Shown here: positions 8,636 through 17,912 of the stretch, one piece after another
Position numbering within the stretch: position 1 is the stretch's first letter
How the letters are laid out: each line of letters opens with the position of its first letter
NCBI RefSeq assembly: GCF_036250695.1
Contig: NZ_CP109427.1
Location: forward strand, 1,240,001 to 1,304,000
DNA from: Streptomyces sp. NBC_01497
GTDB lineage: Bacteria; Actinomycetota; Actinomycetes; Streptomycetales; Streptomycetaceae
Reading direction: 5' to 3'
Length of the DNA stretch: 64,000 nt
Translations under genes and position numbers: made by a program
Notes under the pieces: model-generated
The model's input: only the letters and a program-made list of their open reading frames with translations
What the model was told of the DNA's origin: nothing
Database searches by the model: none

Positions 8636-10222
8636 TCAGACGGGTTCGGTGCCCGGGGTCCTGTCCGCCGCGGCGCCGGGGACCGGTCCCTCGACGGCCG
8701 CCCGCTCCCGGTCCGCACGCTCGGCGGTGGCCCGTTCGGCCGCCACCGGCCTGGTGTGGACGTACAGCGCCCGCCGGTTGCCGATCTCCGCCGTCGCGGC
8801 CGGGGGCAGCGGCAGTTCGTAGCGCACGCCGCGCCGGTGGTCGGCCAGTTGCCGGGCGGGGTTGTAGACGCGGTTGAACTTCCACAGCATGCGGGCGAAG
8901 TTCGTCTGGCCGCGCGCCAGGTTTCCGCCGAGGACGCGCATCGCGCCGAAAGCCGTGCGCAGGCCGAGGTGCTTGCGGTTGATGACGGCCTGGGTGCGGA
9001 CCAGTTCGCGGTAGAAGACGTCGAGTGGCAGTGTCGTCGGCACGACCGCGTGCTGGATGTCGAACAGGCGGTAGTCCCGGGTGGTCAGGCGGCGGGCCTC
9101 GGTGTGCCAGATCTCCGTACCGGGGTAGGGAGTCATGACGGTGAGGTGCACGATCTCCGGTACGGACAACGCGAATTCGCGGATGACCCGGAAGCGCTCC
9201 TCGTCCCAGGCCGGGTCGACGATGAGATTGATGGCGACGTTGATACCGAGCTTGCGGGCCTGCTCCAGGGCCCGGAAGTTGTCGTCGGGGCTGACCCGCT
9301 TGCGGTAGAGGTCGAGCCCCTCGGCGTCGATGGCCTCCATCCCGAGGAACATGTAGCTCAGGCCGAGCCGTGCCCAGCGCTGGAAGACCTCCTCGTTGCG
9401 CAGGAGGACATCACTGCGGGTCTCCAGGTAGTAATGCTTCCTGATCCGGCGCCGCTCCAGTTCGGCCGCGATGGCGTGACCGTGCTCGGGGCGGATGAAG
9501 GCCACGTCGTCCACGATGAAGACGTTCGGCTCCTTGATGCTCGCCATCTCGTGGCCGGCCGCCTCCGGGGACGCCTTGCGGTAGCTGCGGCCGTAGAACG
9601 TCCAGGCGGAGCAGAACGAGCAGTCCCAGGGGCAGCCGCGGGTGAACTCGATGGAGGCGCAGGGGTCGAGTTCGCCGATGAAGTACTTGCGGCGGTGGCG
9701 CATCAGGTCGCGGGCGGGCGCCGGGCTGTCGATGGAGTGCATCATGACGGGCGCGGGACCGCGGCCGTTCACGGTGACGACGCCCGGCACACCCTCGACG
9801 CCGTCCCCGTCCCGTACGGCCTGCAGCAGGGAGACCACGGCGGGCTCACCCTCACCGCGGACGACGGCGTCCACCGCCCCGCGCGCCTGCTCCAGCACGT
9901 CGCCCGCGACGAAGGACACGCTGTGGCCGCCGAGGAAGACGAAGCAGCCCGGCACCTCGCGCTTGACGGCGCGGGAGATGTCGATCGCCTCGGGGATGTT
10001 GGCCAGGTAGTTCAGGGAGATGCCCAGCGCCTCGGGGCGGAAGGAGCGGACCTCCGCCGCGAGCGCGCGCGGGGTGAGGACCTGCAGGTCGACCACGCGG
10101 ACCTCGTGCCCGGCGGCGCGGGCGGCACCCGCCACGCGCTCCAGGCCGAGCGGTTCGAGCCGCAGGAAGATCTCGGAGTACAGCAGGGCACTCGGATGGA
10201 CGAGAAGCAGACGCATGGTCAC
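8636..10222 (-). CDS. hpnR: B12-binding radical SAM enzyme, probable hopanoid C-3 methylase
   Basis: This 528-aa protein has an N-terminal cobalamin-binding domain (about residues 1-140; the opening MRLLLVHPSALLYSEI and LRLEPLGLE resemble HpnR as I remember it). It is followed by a radical SAM domain with the cluster motif C-P-W-D-C-S-F-C (CX3CX2C) near residue 200. HpnR methylates C-3 of bacteriohopanoids using SAM and cobalamin. The last 40 residues are a poorly conserved Ala/Glu-rich tail. No hopanoid genes (shc, hpnC-H) are nearby, so the gene stands alone and bounded by convergent or terminated neighbours. The class B radical SAM assignment is strong; the exact substrate is inferred from remembered similarity. 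Confidence 0.75.
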   Translation of the reverse strand: MTMRLLLVHPSALLYSEIFLRLEPLGLERVAGAARAAGHEVRVVDLQVLTPRALAAEVRSFRPEALGISLNYLANIPEAIDISRAVKREVPGCFVFLGGHSVSFVAGDVLEQARGAVDAVVRGEGEPAVVSLLQAVRDGDGVEGVPGVVTVNGRGPAPVMMHSIDSPAPARDLMRHRRKYFIGELDPCASIEFTRGCPWDCSFCSAWTFYGRSYRKASPEAAGHEMASIKEPNVFIVDDVAFIRPEHGHAIAAELERRRIRKHYYLETRSDVLLRNEEVFQRWARLGLSYMFLGMEAIDAEGLDLYRKRVSPDDNFRALEQARKLGINVAINLIVDPAWDEERFRVIREFALSVPEIVHLTVMTPYPGTEIWHTEARRLTTRDYRLFDIQHAVVPTTLPLDVFYRELVRTQAVINRKHLGLRTAFGAMRVLGGNLARGQTNFARMLWKFNRVYNPARQLADHRRGVRYELPLPPAATAEIGNRRALYVHTRPVAAERATAERADRERAAVEGPVPGAAADRTPGTEPV

Positions 10223-10531
10223 CTCGGGGATCGGCAGCGAACCCGATATACCACCCTCAAAACAACCTAAACGGACTTTTCACCTCACCGGTGCGATCGG
10301 CCCCGGAACGGGCCGGGGTATGACGCGCCGGGGAAGGGGGCCGGACGGCGCCCGCTCCGCCCGGTGCGGGTTGCTCCGTACGGGCCTCACGGCCTCCCCG
10401 GGATGCGGCGCCAGGGGCCCGGGGCCGGGACCGGGACGGGTGCCCCGGAAAGGCCGGGACGCGGACGTGCCGTCCCGCCCGGGCTGCTCAGCCGGGGCGG
10501 GACGGCACGGACACGATCGCGGGGCCGGGGA
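10223..10531. other. 309-bp intergenic region with AT-rich promoter patch
   Basis: The part next to the radical SAM gene (about 10240-10282) is strikingly AT-rich for this genome. On the minus strand it offers TATATC as a possible -10 with CGTTTA 17 bp upstream. This is a plausible promoter, but weakly supported. The far end holds the mannosidase terminator. Confidence 0.35.
10466..10509 (-). terminator. strong 15-bp hairpin after alpha-mannosidase
   Basis: Perfect arms CGTGCCGTCCCGCCC (10466-10480) and GGGCGGGACGGCACG (10495-10509) with a 14-nt loop, 22 bp past the stop of the mannosidase gene. It is a very stable terminator without a U-tract. Confidence 0.7.
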
Positions 10532-13500
10532 TCAGCCGCGCGTGAGCCGCAGCGTGACCAGCTCGAACGGCCGGAGCGCGAGAAGGAATCCGCCGTCGAC
10601 CGGAGCCGGAGCTTCCGAGTCCGCGAGCGGGCGCTCCAGCAGGTCGGTCCGTACCGCCGAGCCGACCGGGAAGCCGGGCACCGAGACCGTGGCCCGCGCC
10701 CTGCCGCCGTGCGCCTCGTAGACCCGCACGACCAGGTCGCCGCTGCGGTCGTCGGCCAGCTTCACCGCGCTCACCACCACCGCGTCGTCATCGACGGTCA
10801 CCAGCGGGGCGACCTCCGTGCTTCCGGTGACGTGGCGCTCGGGCAGGTTCGCGCGGTAGCCCTCGCGCACCGCGTCCCCGATCGTGGCGCCGGGCACCAG
10901 CGCGTGGTGGAAGCGGTGCACGCCCTGGTCGGTCTCCGGGTCGGGATAGCGCGGGGCGCGCAGCAGCGAGGCCCGAACGGTCGTCGTGGTGCCCGCGTCG
11001 GCGCCGGTGCGCACCTGCCGGGTCACGTCGTGGCCGTACGTGGAGTCGTTGACGAGCGCGACGCCCCAGCCGGGCTCCTCCAGATGGACGAAGCGGTGGT
11101 TGCAGGCCTCGAACTTGGCCCACTCCCAGCTGGTGTTCTGATGGGTGGGCCGGTGGACATGGCCGAACTGTGTCTCCGAGGCGTACCGGTCGGCCTTCAC
11201 ATCGAGCGGGAAGGCCAGCTTGAGGAACTTCTCCTTCTCGTGCCAGTCGACCTCGGTGTCGATGTCGAGCCGCTTCGTACCCGCGCGCAGCGAGAGCAGC
11301 TGGACGGCCCGGGAGTCGCCGAAGCCGCGCACGATCCGCACCGCCCCGGCGTCGGCGGTGAGTTCGTCCAGTGCGCTCAGGTCGGTCCCGACGTTGCGGT
11401 AGAACCGGTCGACGTCCCAGGCGTCCCACTGGTTGGGGAAGTCGGGGTGCAGCTGGAGCAGGTTCGCGGCCTGCCCCGGCGCGACGGTCTCGCGTCGCGC
11501 CGCGATGTCGTAGGCGGAGACGACCAGGCCGCGTGCGTCGATCTCCACCCGCAGCAGGCCGTTGTCGAGGACGAAACCGCCGCCCTCGCGCGGCGCCGGC
11601 ACGGCGGGCGTGTCCGGCGCGGCCGGACCGGCGGCACCCGCCGCGACCCCGCCCCTGGCGTGCGGCGCCCCGTTGAAGACCAGCATGGTGCCACCGGAGA
11701 GCTCACCGGCGAGGGCGCGCTGGGCGGCGTCGATGATGCCGTTCAGCTCGCCCGCGACCTTCGCGTAGGTCGCGCGGGCCTCGCGGTGCACCCAGGCGAT
11801 GGACGAGCCCGGCAGGATGTCGTGGAACTGGTGCAGCAGCACCGTCTTCCAGATCCGGTCCAGCTCCTCGTACGGATACGGGAAGGAGGCCCGCACCGCC
11901 GCCGTGGCCGCCCACAGCTCCGCCTCCCGCAACAGGTGCTCACTGCGCCGGTTGCCCTGCTTCGTCCCCGCCTGGCTCGTCAGCGTCGCCCGGTGCAGCT
12001 CCAGATACAGCTCACCCACCCACACCGGCGGATCGGGATACTCCGCCTCCGCCTTCGCGAAGAAGTCGGCGGGTGACTCCCATTGGACCGTCGCGGAGCC
12101 TTCGAGGTTGCGCAGCCGCTTGGCCTTGGCGACCATCTCGCGCGTCGTCCCGCCGCCGCCGTCCCCGAACCCGGTCGGGGCGAGCGAGTGCCGCGCCACA
12201 CCCTTGTCCTTGAAGTTCCGCTCGGCGTGGGCGATCTCGCTGCCCTTCATCGAGCAGTTGTAGGTGTCGACGGGCGGGAAGTGCGTGAAGATCCGCGTCC
12301 CGTCGATGCCCTCCCAGTTGAACGTGTGGTGCGGGAACGTGTTCGTGGCCGACCACGAGATCTTCTGCGTGAGCAGCCACTTCGACCCGGCGGCCTTGAT
12401 GATCTGCGGCAGACCCGCCGCGAAACCGAACGTGTCCGGCAGCCACGCCTCGTCGTTCTCCACCCCGAACTCGTCCAGGAAGAACCGCTTCCCGTGCACG
12501 AACTGCCGGGCCATCGCCTCCGACCCCGGCATGTTCGTGTCCGACTCCACCCACATCCCGCCCGCCGGCACGAACCGCCCGTCGGCCACCGCCTTCTTGA
12601 CCCGGGCGTACACCTCGGGCCGGTGCTCCTTGATCCAGGCGAACTGCTGTGCCTGCGACATCGTGTAGACGAAGTCGGGCTCGTCCTCCAGCAGAGCCGT
12701 CATGTTGGCGCTCGTACGGGCCACCTTGCGGACCGTTTCGCGCAGCGGCCACAGCCAGGCGGAGTCGATGTGCGCGTGGCCGACGGCGCTGATGCGGTGC
12801 GCGGCGGCGGTGGCGGGGGCGGCGAGCACACCGGCCAGCTCCTCCCTGGCCGCTGCCGCGGTGCCGTTCACGTCCTGCAGGTCGACCGCGTCCAGCGCCC
12901 GCTCCACGGCCCGCAGGATCTCCCACCGGCGGCTGCCCTCGACCGGCAGCTCGGCCATGAGCTCGCCGAGGACCTCCAGGTCGAGCACGAGGTTCCACAC
13001 GGTCTCGTCCAGGACGGCGAGGTCCATCCGGCCGAGCACGTACTGCGGGCTGCGGCCCGCGGTCCGCTTGTCGCCGAGGTCGGTGGGTTCGAAGGGGTGC
13101 CCGCCGTCCTGCACGTCGGGGTTGGAGGCCGCCTCGATGTGCCAGAGGACCTCCTCGCCGCCCCGGGCGGGTTTGCCCACCCGCACGGAGGAGCTGCGCG
13201 GGTGGAGGCCCTTCACCGGGCTGCCGTCGGGCCGGTAGACGAGGCCCTCGCACTGGAAGCCCGGGGTGGCCTTCGTGAAGCCGAGGTCGAGCACGGCCTC
13301 CACGGTGCGGCCCGCCCACGCGGCGGGCACCGTGCCGCTGACCTTGAACCAGCTGGTGCCCCAGGGGGCGCCCCAGGGTGTGCCCGGCGCGATCGGTTCG
13401 GTGGGGGCGGCAAGTCCCTCGGCCACCGGTACGGGCTCGTCCGGCGCGGACCAGATCTCGACGGTGAGCGGTATCGACTGGGGGTGGACGGCGGGCCGGA

Positions 13501-13558
13501 TGCGCTCCCTGAGGACGCGCGTCAGGCGTGCTTCGACCAGGCTGCGGTCGTCGTGCAT
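10532..13558 (-). CDS. alpha-mannosidase, glycoside hydrolase family 38
   Basis: This 1008-aa cytoplasmic alpha-mannosidase (no signal peptide) cleaves mannosyl residues with retention. It has an N-terminal beta domain (about 1-250), the GH38 catalytic barrel beginning with the zinc-site motif GHAHIDSAW (about 260-268), the nucleophile Asp in WLPDTFGF (about 374), then the middle three-helix domain and the C-terminal beta-sandwich domains. The ATG at 13558 is preceded by GGGAG. The open frame continues 75 codons upstream, but that part is arginine/proline-rich and unlike the family. It is flanked by terminators on both sides and so is probably monocistronic. Confidence 0.9.
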   Translation of the reverse strand: MHDDRSLVEARLTRVLRERIRPAVHPQSIPLTVEIWSAPDEPVPVAEGLAAPTEPIAPGTPWGAPWGTSWFKVSGTVPAAWAGRTVEAVLDLGFTKATPGFQCEGLVYRPDGSPVKGLHPRSSSVRVGKPARGGEEVLWHIEAASNPDVQDGGHPFEPTDLGDKRTAGRSPQYVLGRMDLAVLDETVWNLVLDLEVLGELMAELPVEGSRRWEILRAVERALDAVDLQDVNGTAAAAREELAGVLAAPATAAAHRISAVGHAHIDSAWLWPLRETVRKVARTSANMTALLEDEPDFVYTMSQAQQFAWIKEHRPEVYARVKKAVADGRFVPAGGMWVESDTNMPGSEAMARQFVHGKRFFLDEFGVENDEAWLPDTFGFAAGLPQIIKAAGSKWLLTQKISWSATNTFPHHTFNWEGIDGTRIFTHFPPVDTYNCSMKGSEIAHAERNFKDKGVARHSLAPTGFGDGGGGTTREMVAKAKRLRNLEGSATVQWESPADFFAKAEAEYPDPPVWVGELYLELHRATLTSQAGTKQGNRRSEHLLREAELWAATAAVRASFPYPYEELDRIWKTVLLHQFHDILPGSSIAWVHREARATYAKVAGELNGIIDAAQRALAGELSGGTMLVFNGAPHARGGVAAGAAGPAAPDTPAVPAPREGGGFVLDNGLLRVEIDARGLVVSAYDIAARRETVAPGQAANLLQLHPDFPNQWDAWDVDRFYRNVGTDLSALDELTADAGAVRIVRGFGDSRAVQLLSLRAGTKRLDIDTEVDWHEKEKFLKLAFPLDVKADRYASETQFGHVHRPTHQNTSWEWAKFEACNHRFVHLEEPGWGVALVNDSTYGHDVTRQVRTGADAGTTTTVRASLLRAPRYPDPETDQGVHRFHHALVPGATIGDAVREGYRANLPERHVTGSTEVAPLVTVDDDAVVVSAVKLADDRSGDLVVRVYEAHGGRARATVSVPGFPVGSAVRTDLLERPLADSEAPAPVDGGFLLALRPFELVTLRLTRG

Positions 13559-13754
13559 GAGGAATGACTCCCGAATGACGGACGTGTGCGGTCGGTGGTG
13601 GCCGCTCGGTGACGGCCGCTTGGTAGTGGCCTGGAAACGCTGGTGATCCCTCTCCCGCGCGGATGGCCCCGAAACACGGACGCGGCGGCGGGCAGGCTCC
13701 GGACGGCACCGCGCCGAGCGCGACAGGGGTGGGACACGGGTGCCGGGCGGGGAC

Positions 13755-13794
13755 GGGGAGAGGGCGCGGGCCGCCGTGCCCACGCCCTCTCCCC
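13755..13794 (-). terminator. 12-bp hairpin between phosphodiesterase and mannosidase genes
   Basis: Perfect arms GGGGAGAGGGCG (13755-13766) and CGCCCTCTCCCC (13783-13794) enclose a 16-nt loop. It sits 57 bp after the stop of the upstream minus-strand gene, separating its transcript from the mannosidase. Confidence 0.65.
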
Positions 13795-13850
13795 CGCTGA
13801 TTACTGCCCCGCGGCGCGCTCGTTCTCTCCTCGCGCCGGTGTCCCGGTCG

Positions 13851-16205
13851 TCACACGGTGCGCATGCCGTCGCCGCTGTCCTCTGTCACCTCGGACACCT
13901 CGGTCACCGCGGACACCCCGGACACCGCGGGTGCTTCGGGCACCGCGGGTACCTCGGGCACCTCGCCGCCGGCGCCCGGGGCGCCCGCCGGGTGACCGGG
14001 GCCCTCGCCGCCCGCCGGGCGGCCCGCCCCCGCAGGCCCCCGCTCGCCGCCCGTCCTCGGGGCCGGGACACCGGCGGGGGGCAGCGGGACCTGCGGGCCC
14101 GAACACTCGCGCAGCCAGCGCCGCAGCACTCGGTGCACCTGCTCGGCGCCCACGAGTTCGACGCGGTCCACCTCCTGCGCGCCGGCGCCGTGCCCCTCGC
14201 TTTCGCGCGCAACGCCGCCGGCGGCGTCCGCCTCGTCGGCGAGGGCCGGGGACAGCGCGCGGGGCGACATCAGGAAGGCGTGCGACTGCTCGCCGCCGAG
14301 CCCGCCGTGCGAGCCGATCTGCTCCTCGAAGGCGTGCACCCGGCCGGTCCCCGGCTCGTACATCGAATTGATCATGATGTCCGCGACATGCGGGAAGCCG
14401 TCGGTGCGGCGGATCGCGGCCGCGGCTCCCGGCGGAAAACCGGTGAGCGGGCCCTCGCCGTCGACGAGTTCGGCCATCGGCACCTCGGCGCCGCCCCGGC
14501 CGAGCACCAGTGACCCGCCCCCTTCGCCCGCGACGAGCAGGAAGCCGATCCCGGGGTGGTGCGCGAGGGTGCTCAGCAGCGCGGGGTGGCGCCGGTCGAT
14601 CTGCTCACGGCTCATCCGACCGGGTACATCGGGGAAGGAGACAAGGCCGAGGTTTCCCGAGGCGAGGACGACCGGCTGCGAACCGGTGACGGCGCCTTCC
14701 TCCGTCGTGCCCTCGTGGACCGGCCGGTGCAGGGCCGCGCGGACCGCGTGCCGCGCCGCGAAGCGGGCCTCGGCGCCGCTCCTGGTGCGTTCGGCCCGGC
14801 GCGGTACGGGCAGCCCGCAGCCGGCCCGTACGAGGTCCTTCAACGTCAGGCCGTAGGCGCCCTCGAAGGTCTCACCGGCGCTCTGCCCGTGGTCGGAGAG
14901 CAGGACGAGGTGGTACGAGCGGGGCGCGTACGCGATGGCCCGCTCGATCGCGCCGACGCACCGGTCGAGCCGGGCGAGGACCCGCAGGGCGTCCCGGCTG
15001 CGCGGCCCCGAGTGGTGGGCCACCTCGTCGTACGCGACGAAGTCGGCGTAGACCGCGGAGCGCCCGGAGAGGATGTCGGCCATCACCGCCGCGACCACCA
15101 CGTCGCGCTCGACGACGGTCGCGAAGGCGCGGATCAGGGGGTAGAGGCCGCCCCGGCCGACCCGGGGGCGCTCGTGGCGCAGCCGGGCGGCGGTGGACTG
15201 GGCCATCTCGCGGACGACCTCGACGGCGAAGGACACGGCCGTGCGGACCGCGTTCGCCGGGTCGCGGAAGTACGCGAAGTACCCGGCGCGGGAACGGTTG
15301 GACCGGCCGCGTCGCGCCGCCATCGACAGCACCAGCGCCAACTGGTCCGCGCCGCCGCTGAAGAGGTTGCCGCGGCTCGCGCCGTCGAGGGTGAGCAGGC
15401 CGCCGTCGCCGGTCCGTCCGACGGCGCGGCGCTGGAGTTCCGCGGCGCTGGCCGGCCGGTTGCTGACCATGGTGCGGCCGGAGTCCTTCTCGTACCAGCG
15501 AAAGGCGGGGACGTCGTGGTTGGTGCCGTGCAGGATCGCCAGCTGGCTCGCGCCGGTCTGGCTCGACCAGTCGGTTCGCCAGTGGGTGAGCCGGTGCGTG
15601 CCGTCGGGGCCGAGCCGTTGTGCGAGGTGCGGGAGCAGCCCGGCCGCGAGTGACTCCACGAGGATTCGGTGGCCCACGCCGTCGAGTTGCACGAAGACGG
15701 TGCCGGGCGGGCCGCCCTCCCCGCCGTCCTCGCCGCTTCTGCGGCGGCGGCGGCCGGCGACCCGGGAGAGCCTGCGCGGATAGGCGCCCTCGTCGCCCGC
15801 GGCGAGCGCGGTCGAGGTCGCCGACGCGACGGCCGACATCACGGCGGCCACGGCGACGGCCGTCTCAGGACCGGCGTCACCGCGCCCGTCGGGGATCAGC
15901 CGGAGCGCGAGCAGCAGCAGCGACCCGTTCAAAAAGAACACCAGCAGACCGAGCAGCAACGCCGGCACCAGCAGCAGCGCCCGCACCAGCAAGGGCCACA
16001 CCAGCGCACTGAGCAGGCCGAAGGCGCCCGCGCCCCACGCGGCGGTGAGCGCCGTCCTCGTGGCACTGTCGCCGTCGGGTGACTGGAGACTGAAGTCGGG
16101 CAGGAGCCCGGCGAGCGCGAGCATCGTCAGCGTGGAGACCGCCCACACCGTGAGCACGCGGAGCAACGCCCTCCCCGCCGTCCGCCATCGGCCTCGCTGC
16201 GCCAC
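13851..16205 (-). CDS. membrane protein with holin-like N-terminus and alkaline-phosphatase-superfamily domain
   Basis: The 784-aa protein starts with four hydrophobic segments (about residues 1-135) of the actinobacterial phage-holin-like/mycobacterial membrane type. A linker follows, then a type I phosphodiesterase/alkaline phosphatase fold (about 170-620). Metal-site residues are visible in VFVQLDGVG, FVAYDEVAHHSG and VLLSDHGQS. It is probably anchored in the membrane and hydrolyses phospho-ester bonds; substrate unknown. The final 140 residues are low-complexity Pro/Gly/Ala, ending in Val/Glu repeats encoded by imperfect short tandem repeats (about 13870-13970). The GTG at 16205 follows GGAGGAA; the open frame extends 140 codons further without a good start. 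Confidence 0.75.
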   Translation of the reverse strand: MAQRGRWRTAGRALLRVLTVWAVSTLTMLALAGLLPDFSLQSPDGDSATRTALTAAWGAGAFGLLSALVWPLLVRALLLVPALLLGLLVFFLNGSLLLLALRLIPDGRGDAGPETAVAVAAVMSAVASATSTALAAGDEGAYPRRLSRVAGRRRRRSGEDGGEGGPPGTVFVQLDGVGHRILVESLAAGLLPHLAQRLGPDGTHRLTHWRTDWSSQTGASQLAILHGTNHDVPAFRWYEKDSGRTMVSNRPASAAELQRRAVGRTGDGGLLTLDGASRGNLFSGGADQLALVLSMAARRGRSNRSRAGYFAYFRDPANAVRTAVSFAVEVVREMAQSTAARLRHERPRVGRGGLYPLIRAFATVVERDVVVAAVMADILSGRSAVYADFVAYDEVAHHSGPRSRDALRVLARLDRCVGAIERAIAYAPRSYHLVLLSDHGQSAGETFEGAYGLTLKDLVRAGCGLPVPRRAERTRSGAEARFAARHAVRAALHRPVHEGTTEEGAVTGSQPVVLASGNLGLVSFPDVPGRMSREQIDRRHPALLSTLAHHPGIGFLLVAGEGGGSLVLGRGGAEVPMAELVDGEGPLTGFPPGAAAAIRRTDGFPHVADIMINSMYEPGTGRVHAFEEQIGSHGGLGGEQSHAFLMSPRALSPALADEADAAGGVARESEGHGAGAQEVDRVELVGAEQVHRVLRRWLRECSGPQVPLPPAGVPAPRTGGERGPAGAGRPAGGEGPGHPAGAPGAGGEVPEVPAVPEAPAVSGVSAVTEVSEVTEDSGDGMRTV

Positions 16206-16318
16206 GGCCCGTTCCTCCGTCCCGGCCCGCGGCTGGTCCCGCGGGCACCGGACCAGGGTGACACAGCGGGCTCGGCCACGTGCCTGCCCGGGCGCGCGCG
16301 GGACGGCGGACGTGCTGG

Positions 16319-16729
16319 TCAGCGGCCGTCGTAGCCGGCTGTAGGCATCGACAGTCTGCGGTGGACGCCCGCCTTCATCCCCGCGTTGTACGACGGTTCG
16401 TCGAGCCGCGCGGTCTCCAGGGGCACGCCCCGGCTCTCGCAGACGGCGGCGAACGCCTCCGCCGAGGTGAACGCGCGCGCGAGAACACGTTCGTTGGGTG
16501 CGACGAACAAGTCGACGACTCCGGCCTCGATGTCCACCCACAGCCCCGGGTGGTCCGGCCGCACCCCGTAGAGCAGCAGGTGCCGGGTGACGGCGAAGCC
16601 CCGCTCCTCGGCCCAGCGCGCGCACATGGCGTGCTGGCTGCGGGTGTCCACGAGAAAGGGTTCGCGCTCCAGCTCAGCGAGGGGAGTCAGGCTGGCGATC
16701 GCCGCCACCCGCACACCGGCCTCTGCCAT
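16319..16729 (-). CDS. conserved hypothetical protein, weakly resolvase-like
   Basis: This 136-aa protein is of uncertain function. The layout SQHAMCARWAEERGFAVTRHLLLYG followed by VDLFVAPNERVLARA recalls the N-terminal fold of serine recombinases, but the catalytic serine region is absent, so it is unlikely to be an active recombinase. The ATG at 16729 is preceded by GGGGGA. The frame is open further upstream, but that sequence is arginine/proline-rich. On the minus strand a TAGTGT (16770-16775) about 40 bp upstream is a reasonable -10. It is divergent from the MBL gene at 17121. Confidence 0.65.
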   Translation of the reverse strand: MAEAGVRVAAIASLTPLAELEREPFLVDTRSQHAMCARWAEERGFAVTRHLLLYGVRPDHPGLWVDIEAGVVDLFVAPNERVLARAFTSAEAFAAVCESRGVPLETARLDEPSYNAGMKAGVHRRLSMPTAGYDGR

Positions 16730-17120
16730 GTCAGTCCCCCGGCTGTCCCGAAAGTCCTTTGTGCAGGCGACACTACCGCGCTCCCGCGGCCCCCGGGGAA
16801 GTGGTGTGCGGGCCTTCGCGGGCGCGCGACGGGGCACGCCGGGGGCGGCCGGCCGGGGCCCGCGCCCACAGCTCCGCGTGGCAGTGCCCGCCCGGCCGTG
16901 CGGAGGCATCCGTTCCGCCACCACCGCGCCCGAGAACGCCCTGGACGGGCCTGGTCACGCCCCCCGACGTGCATCCCCGGGCGTGCCCGGACGCGTTCAC
17001 GGCCCCCGCGGTGGGCACCCGTCCCCCCGGGCGCCCCTGTGGCCTCGTGCTCCGCCCCCGTAGGCTGAGCACCGTGTCCAGCCGAGCCCGCACCCCGGGT
17101 TCGAGGAAGCCGAGGTCGCC
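16730..17120. other. 391-bp divergent intergenic region
   Basis: No credible gene lies here. It should contain promoters for the minus-strand gene (TAGTGT at 16770-16775 as possible -10) and for the MBL-DedA pair (TAGGCT near 17059-17064). No clear operators were seen. Confidence 0.35.
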
Positions 17121-17912
17121 GTGGGAGCCGTCATCACCTGGTGGGGTCATGCCACCTGCACGGTCGAGGACTCCGGCGTCCGGCTGCTGACCGACCCGCT
17201 GTTCGTGCGCCGCTTCGCGCACCTGCGGCGCAGGAAGGGCGCCCTGCCGACCGCGCGGGCGGCGGTGGCGGACGCGGTACTCATCTCCCACCTGCACTCC
17301 GACCATCTGCACGTGGGTTCGCTCGCGCGCCTCGCGCCCGGCACGCTGCTCGTCGTGCCGCGCGGCGCGGCCCGCTCGGTGCCCTCCCTGCGGCGGCTCG
17401 ACGCGCGGCGCAACCCGCGGGGGCTGCGGGTGCGCGAGGTGGTGCCGGGGGACGAGCTGTCGGTCGGTCCTGTGCGGGTACGGGTCGTGCCCGCGCACCA
17501 CGACGGGCGGCGACTGCCCATCGGGCCGCGCCTGTCCCCCGCGCTCGGCTACGTGATCAGCGGTGAGTCCCGTACGTACTTCGCGGGCGACACCGGGCTG
17601 TTCGAGGGGATGGCCGAGGCGGTCGGGCCGGTGGACACGGCACTGCTGCCGGTCGGCGGCTGGGGCCCGAACCTCGGACCCGAGCACCTCGATCCGGAGC
17701 GGGCCGCGCGGGCGGCGGCTCTCCTCGCGCCCGCGTCCGCGGTGCCGGTGCACTACGGCACGTACTGGCCGATCGGCTTCGACGGGGTGCGGCCGCACGA
17801 GTTCCACACGCCGGGAACGGAGTTCGTCGCCCAGGCGGAGCGGCTCGCCCCCGGTGTCACGGTGCGTCTGCTGCACCACGGTGAGAGCACCCGGGCCCAG
17901 GTGGCGCCGTGA
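17121..17912 (+). CDS. MBL-fold metallo-hydrolase
   Basis: This 263-aa metallo-beta-lactamase-fold hydrolase has the zinc motif H-L-H-S-D-H in LISHLHSDHLHVG (about residues 55-67), a later His in VPAHHDGRR, and Asp in TYFAGDTGLF, ending with VPVHYGTYWP. It resembles the UlaG/NAPE-PLD-like group. GTG start with GGAAGCCGAGG upstream. It overlaps the DedA gene by 4 bp (GTGA), so the two are translationally coupled and may act on related lipid or phosphate substrates; that link is inference. A second MBL protein of a related subgroup is encoded nearby at 18693. Confidence 0.82.
   Translation: MGAVITWWGHATCTVEDSGVRLLTDPLFVRRFAHLRRRKGALPTARAAVADAVLISHLHSDHLHVGSLARLAPGTLLVVPRGAARSVPSLRRLDARRNPRGLRVREVVPGDELSVGPVRVRVVPAHHDGRRLPIGPRLSPALGYVISGESRTYFAGDTGLFEGMAEAVGPVDTALLPVGGWGPNLGPEHLDPERAARAAALLAPASAVPVHYGTYWPIGFDGVRPHEFHTPGTEFVAQAERLAPGVTVRLLHHGESTRAQVAP

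Noticed and set aside
8636..10222. Radical SAM gene as part of a biosynthetic gene cluster
   Set aside because: Neighbours are a sigma factor and a mannosidase, with a strong terminator between it and the latter; no precursor peptide, synthase or exporter is linked.
12012..13709. Second long frame inside the mannosidase gene
   Set aside because: Same strand but a different frame, Arg/Pro/Gly-rich; the GH38 motifs are in the other frame.
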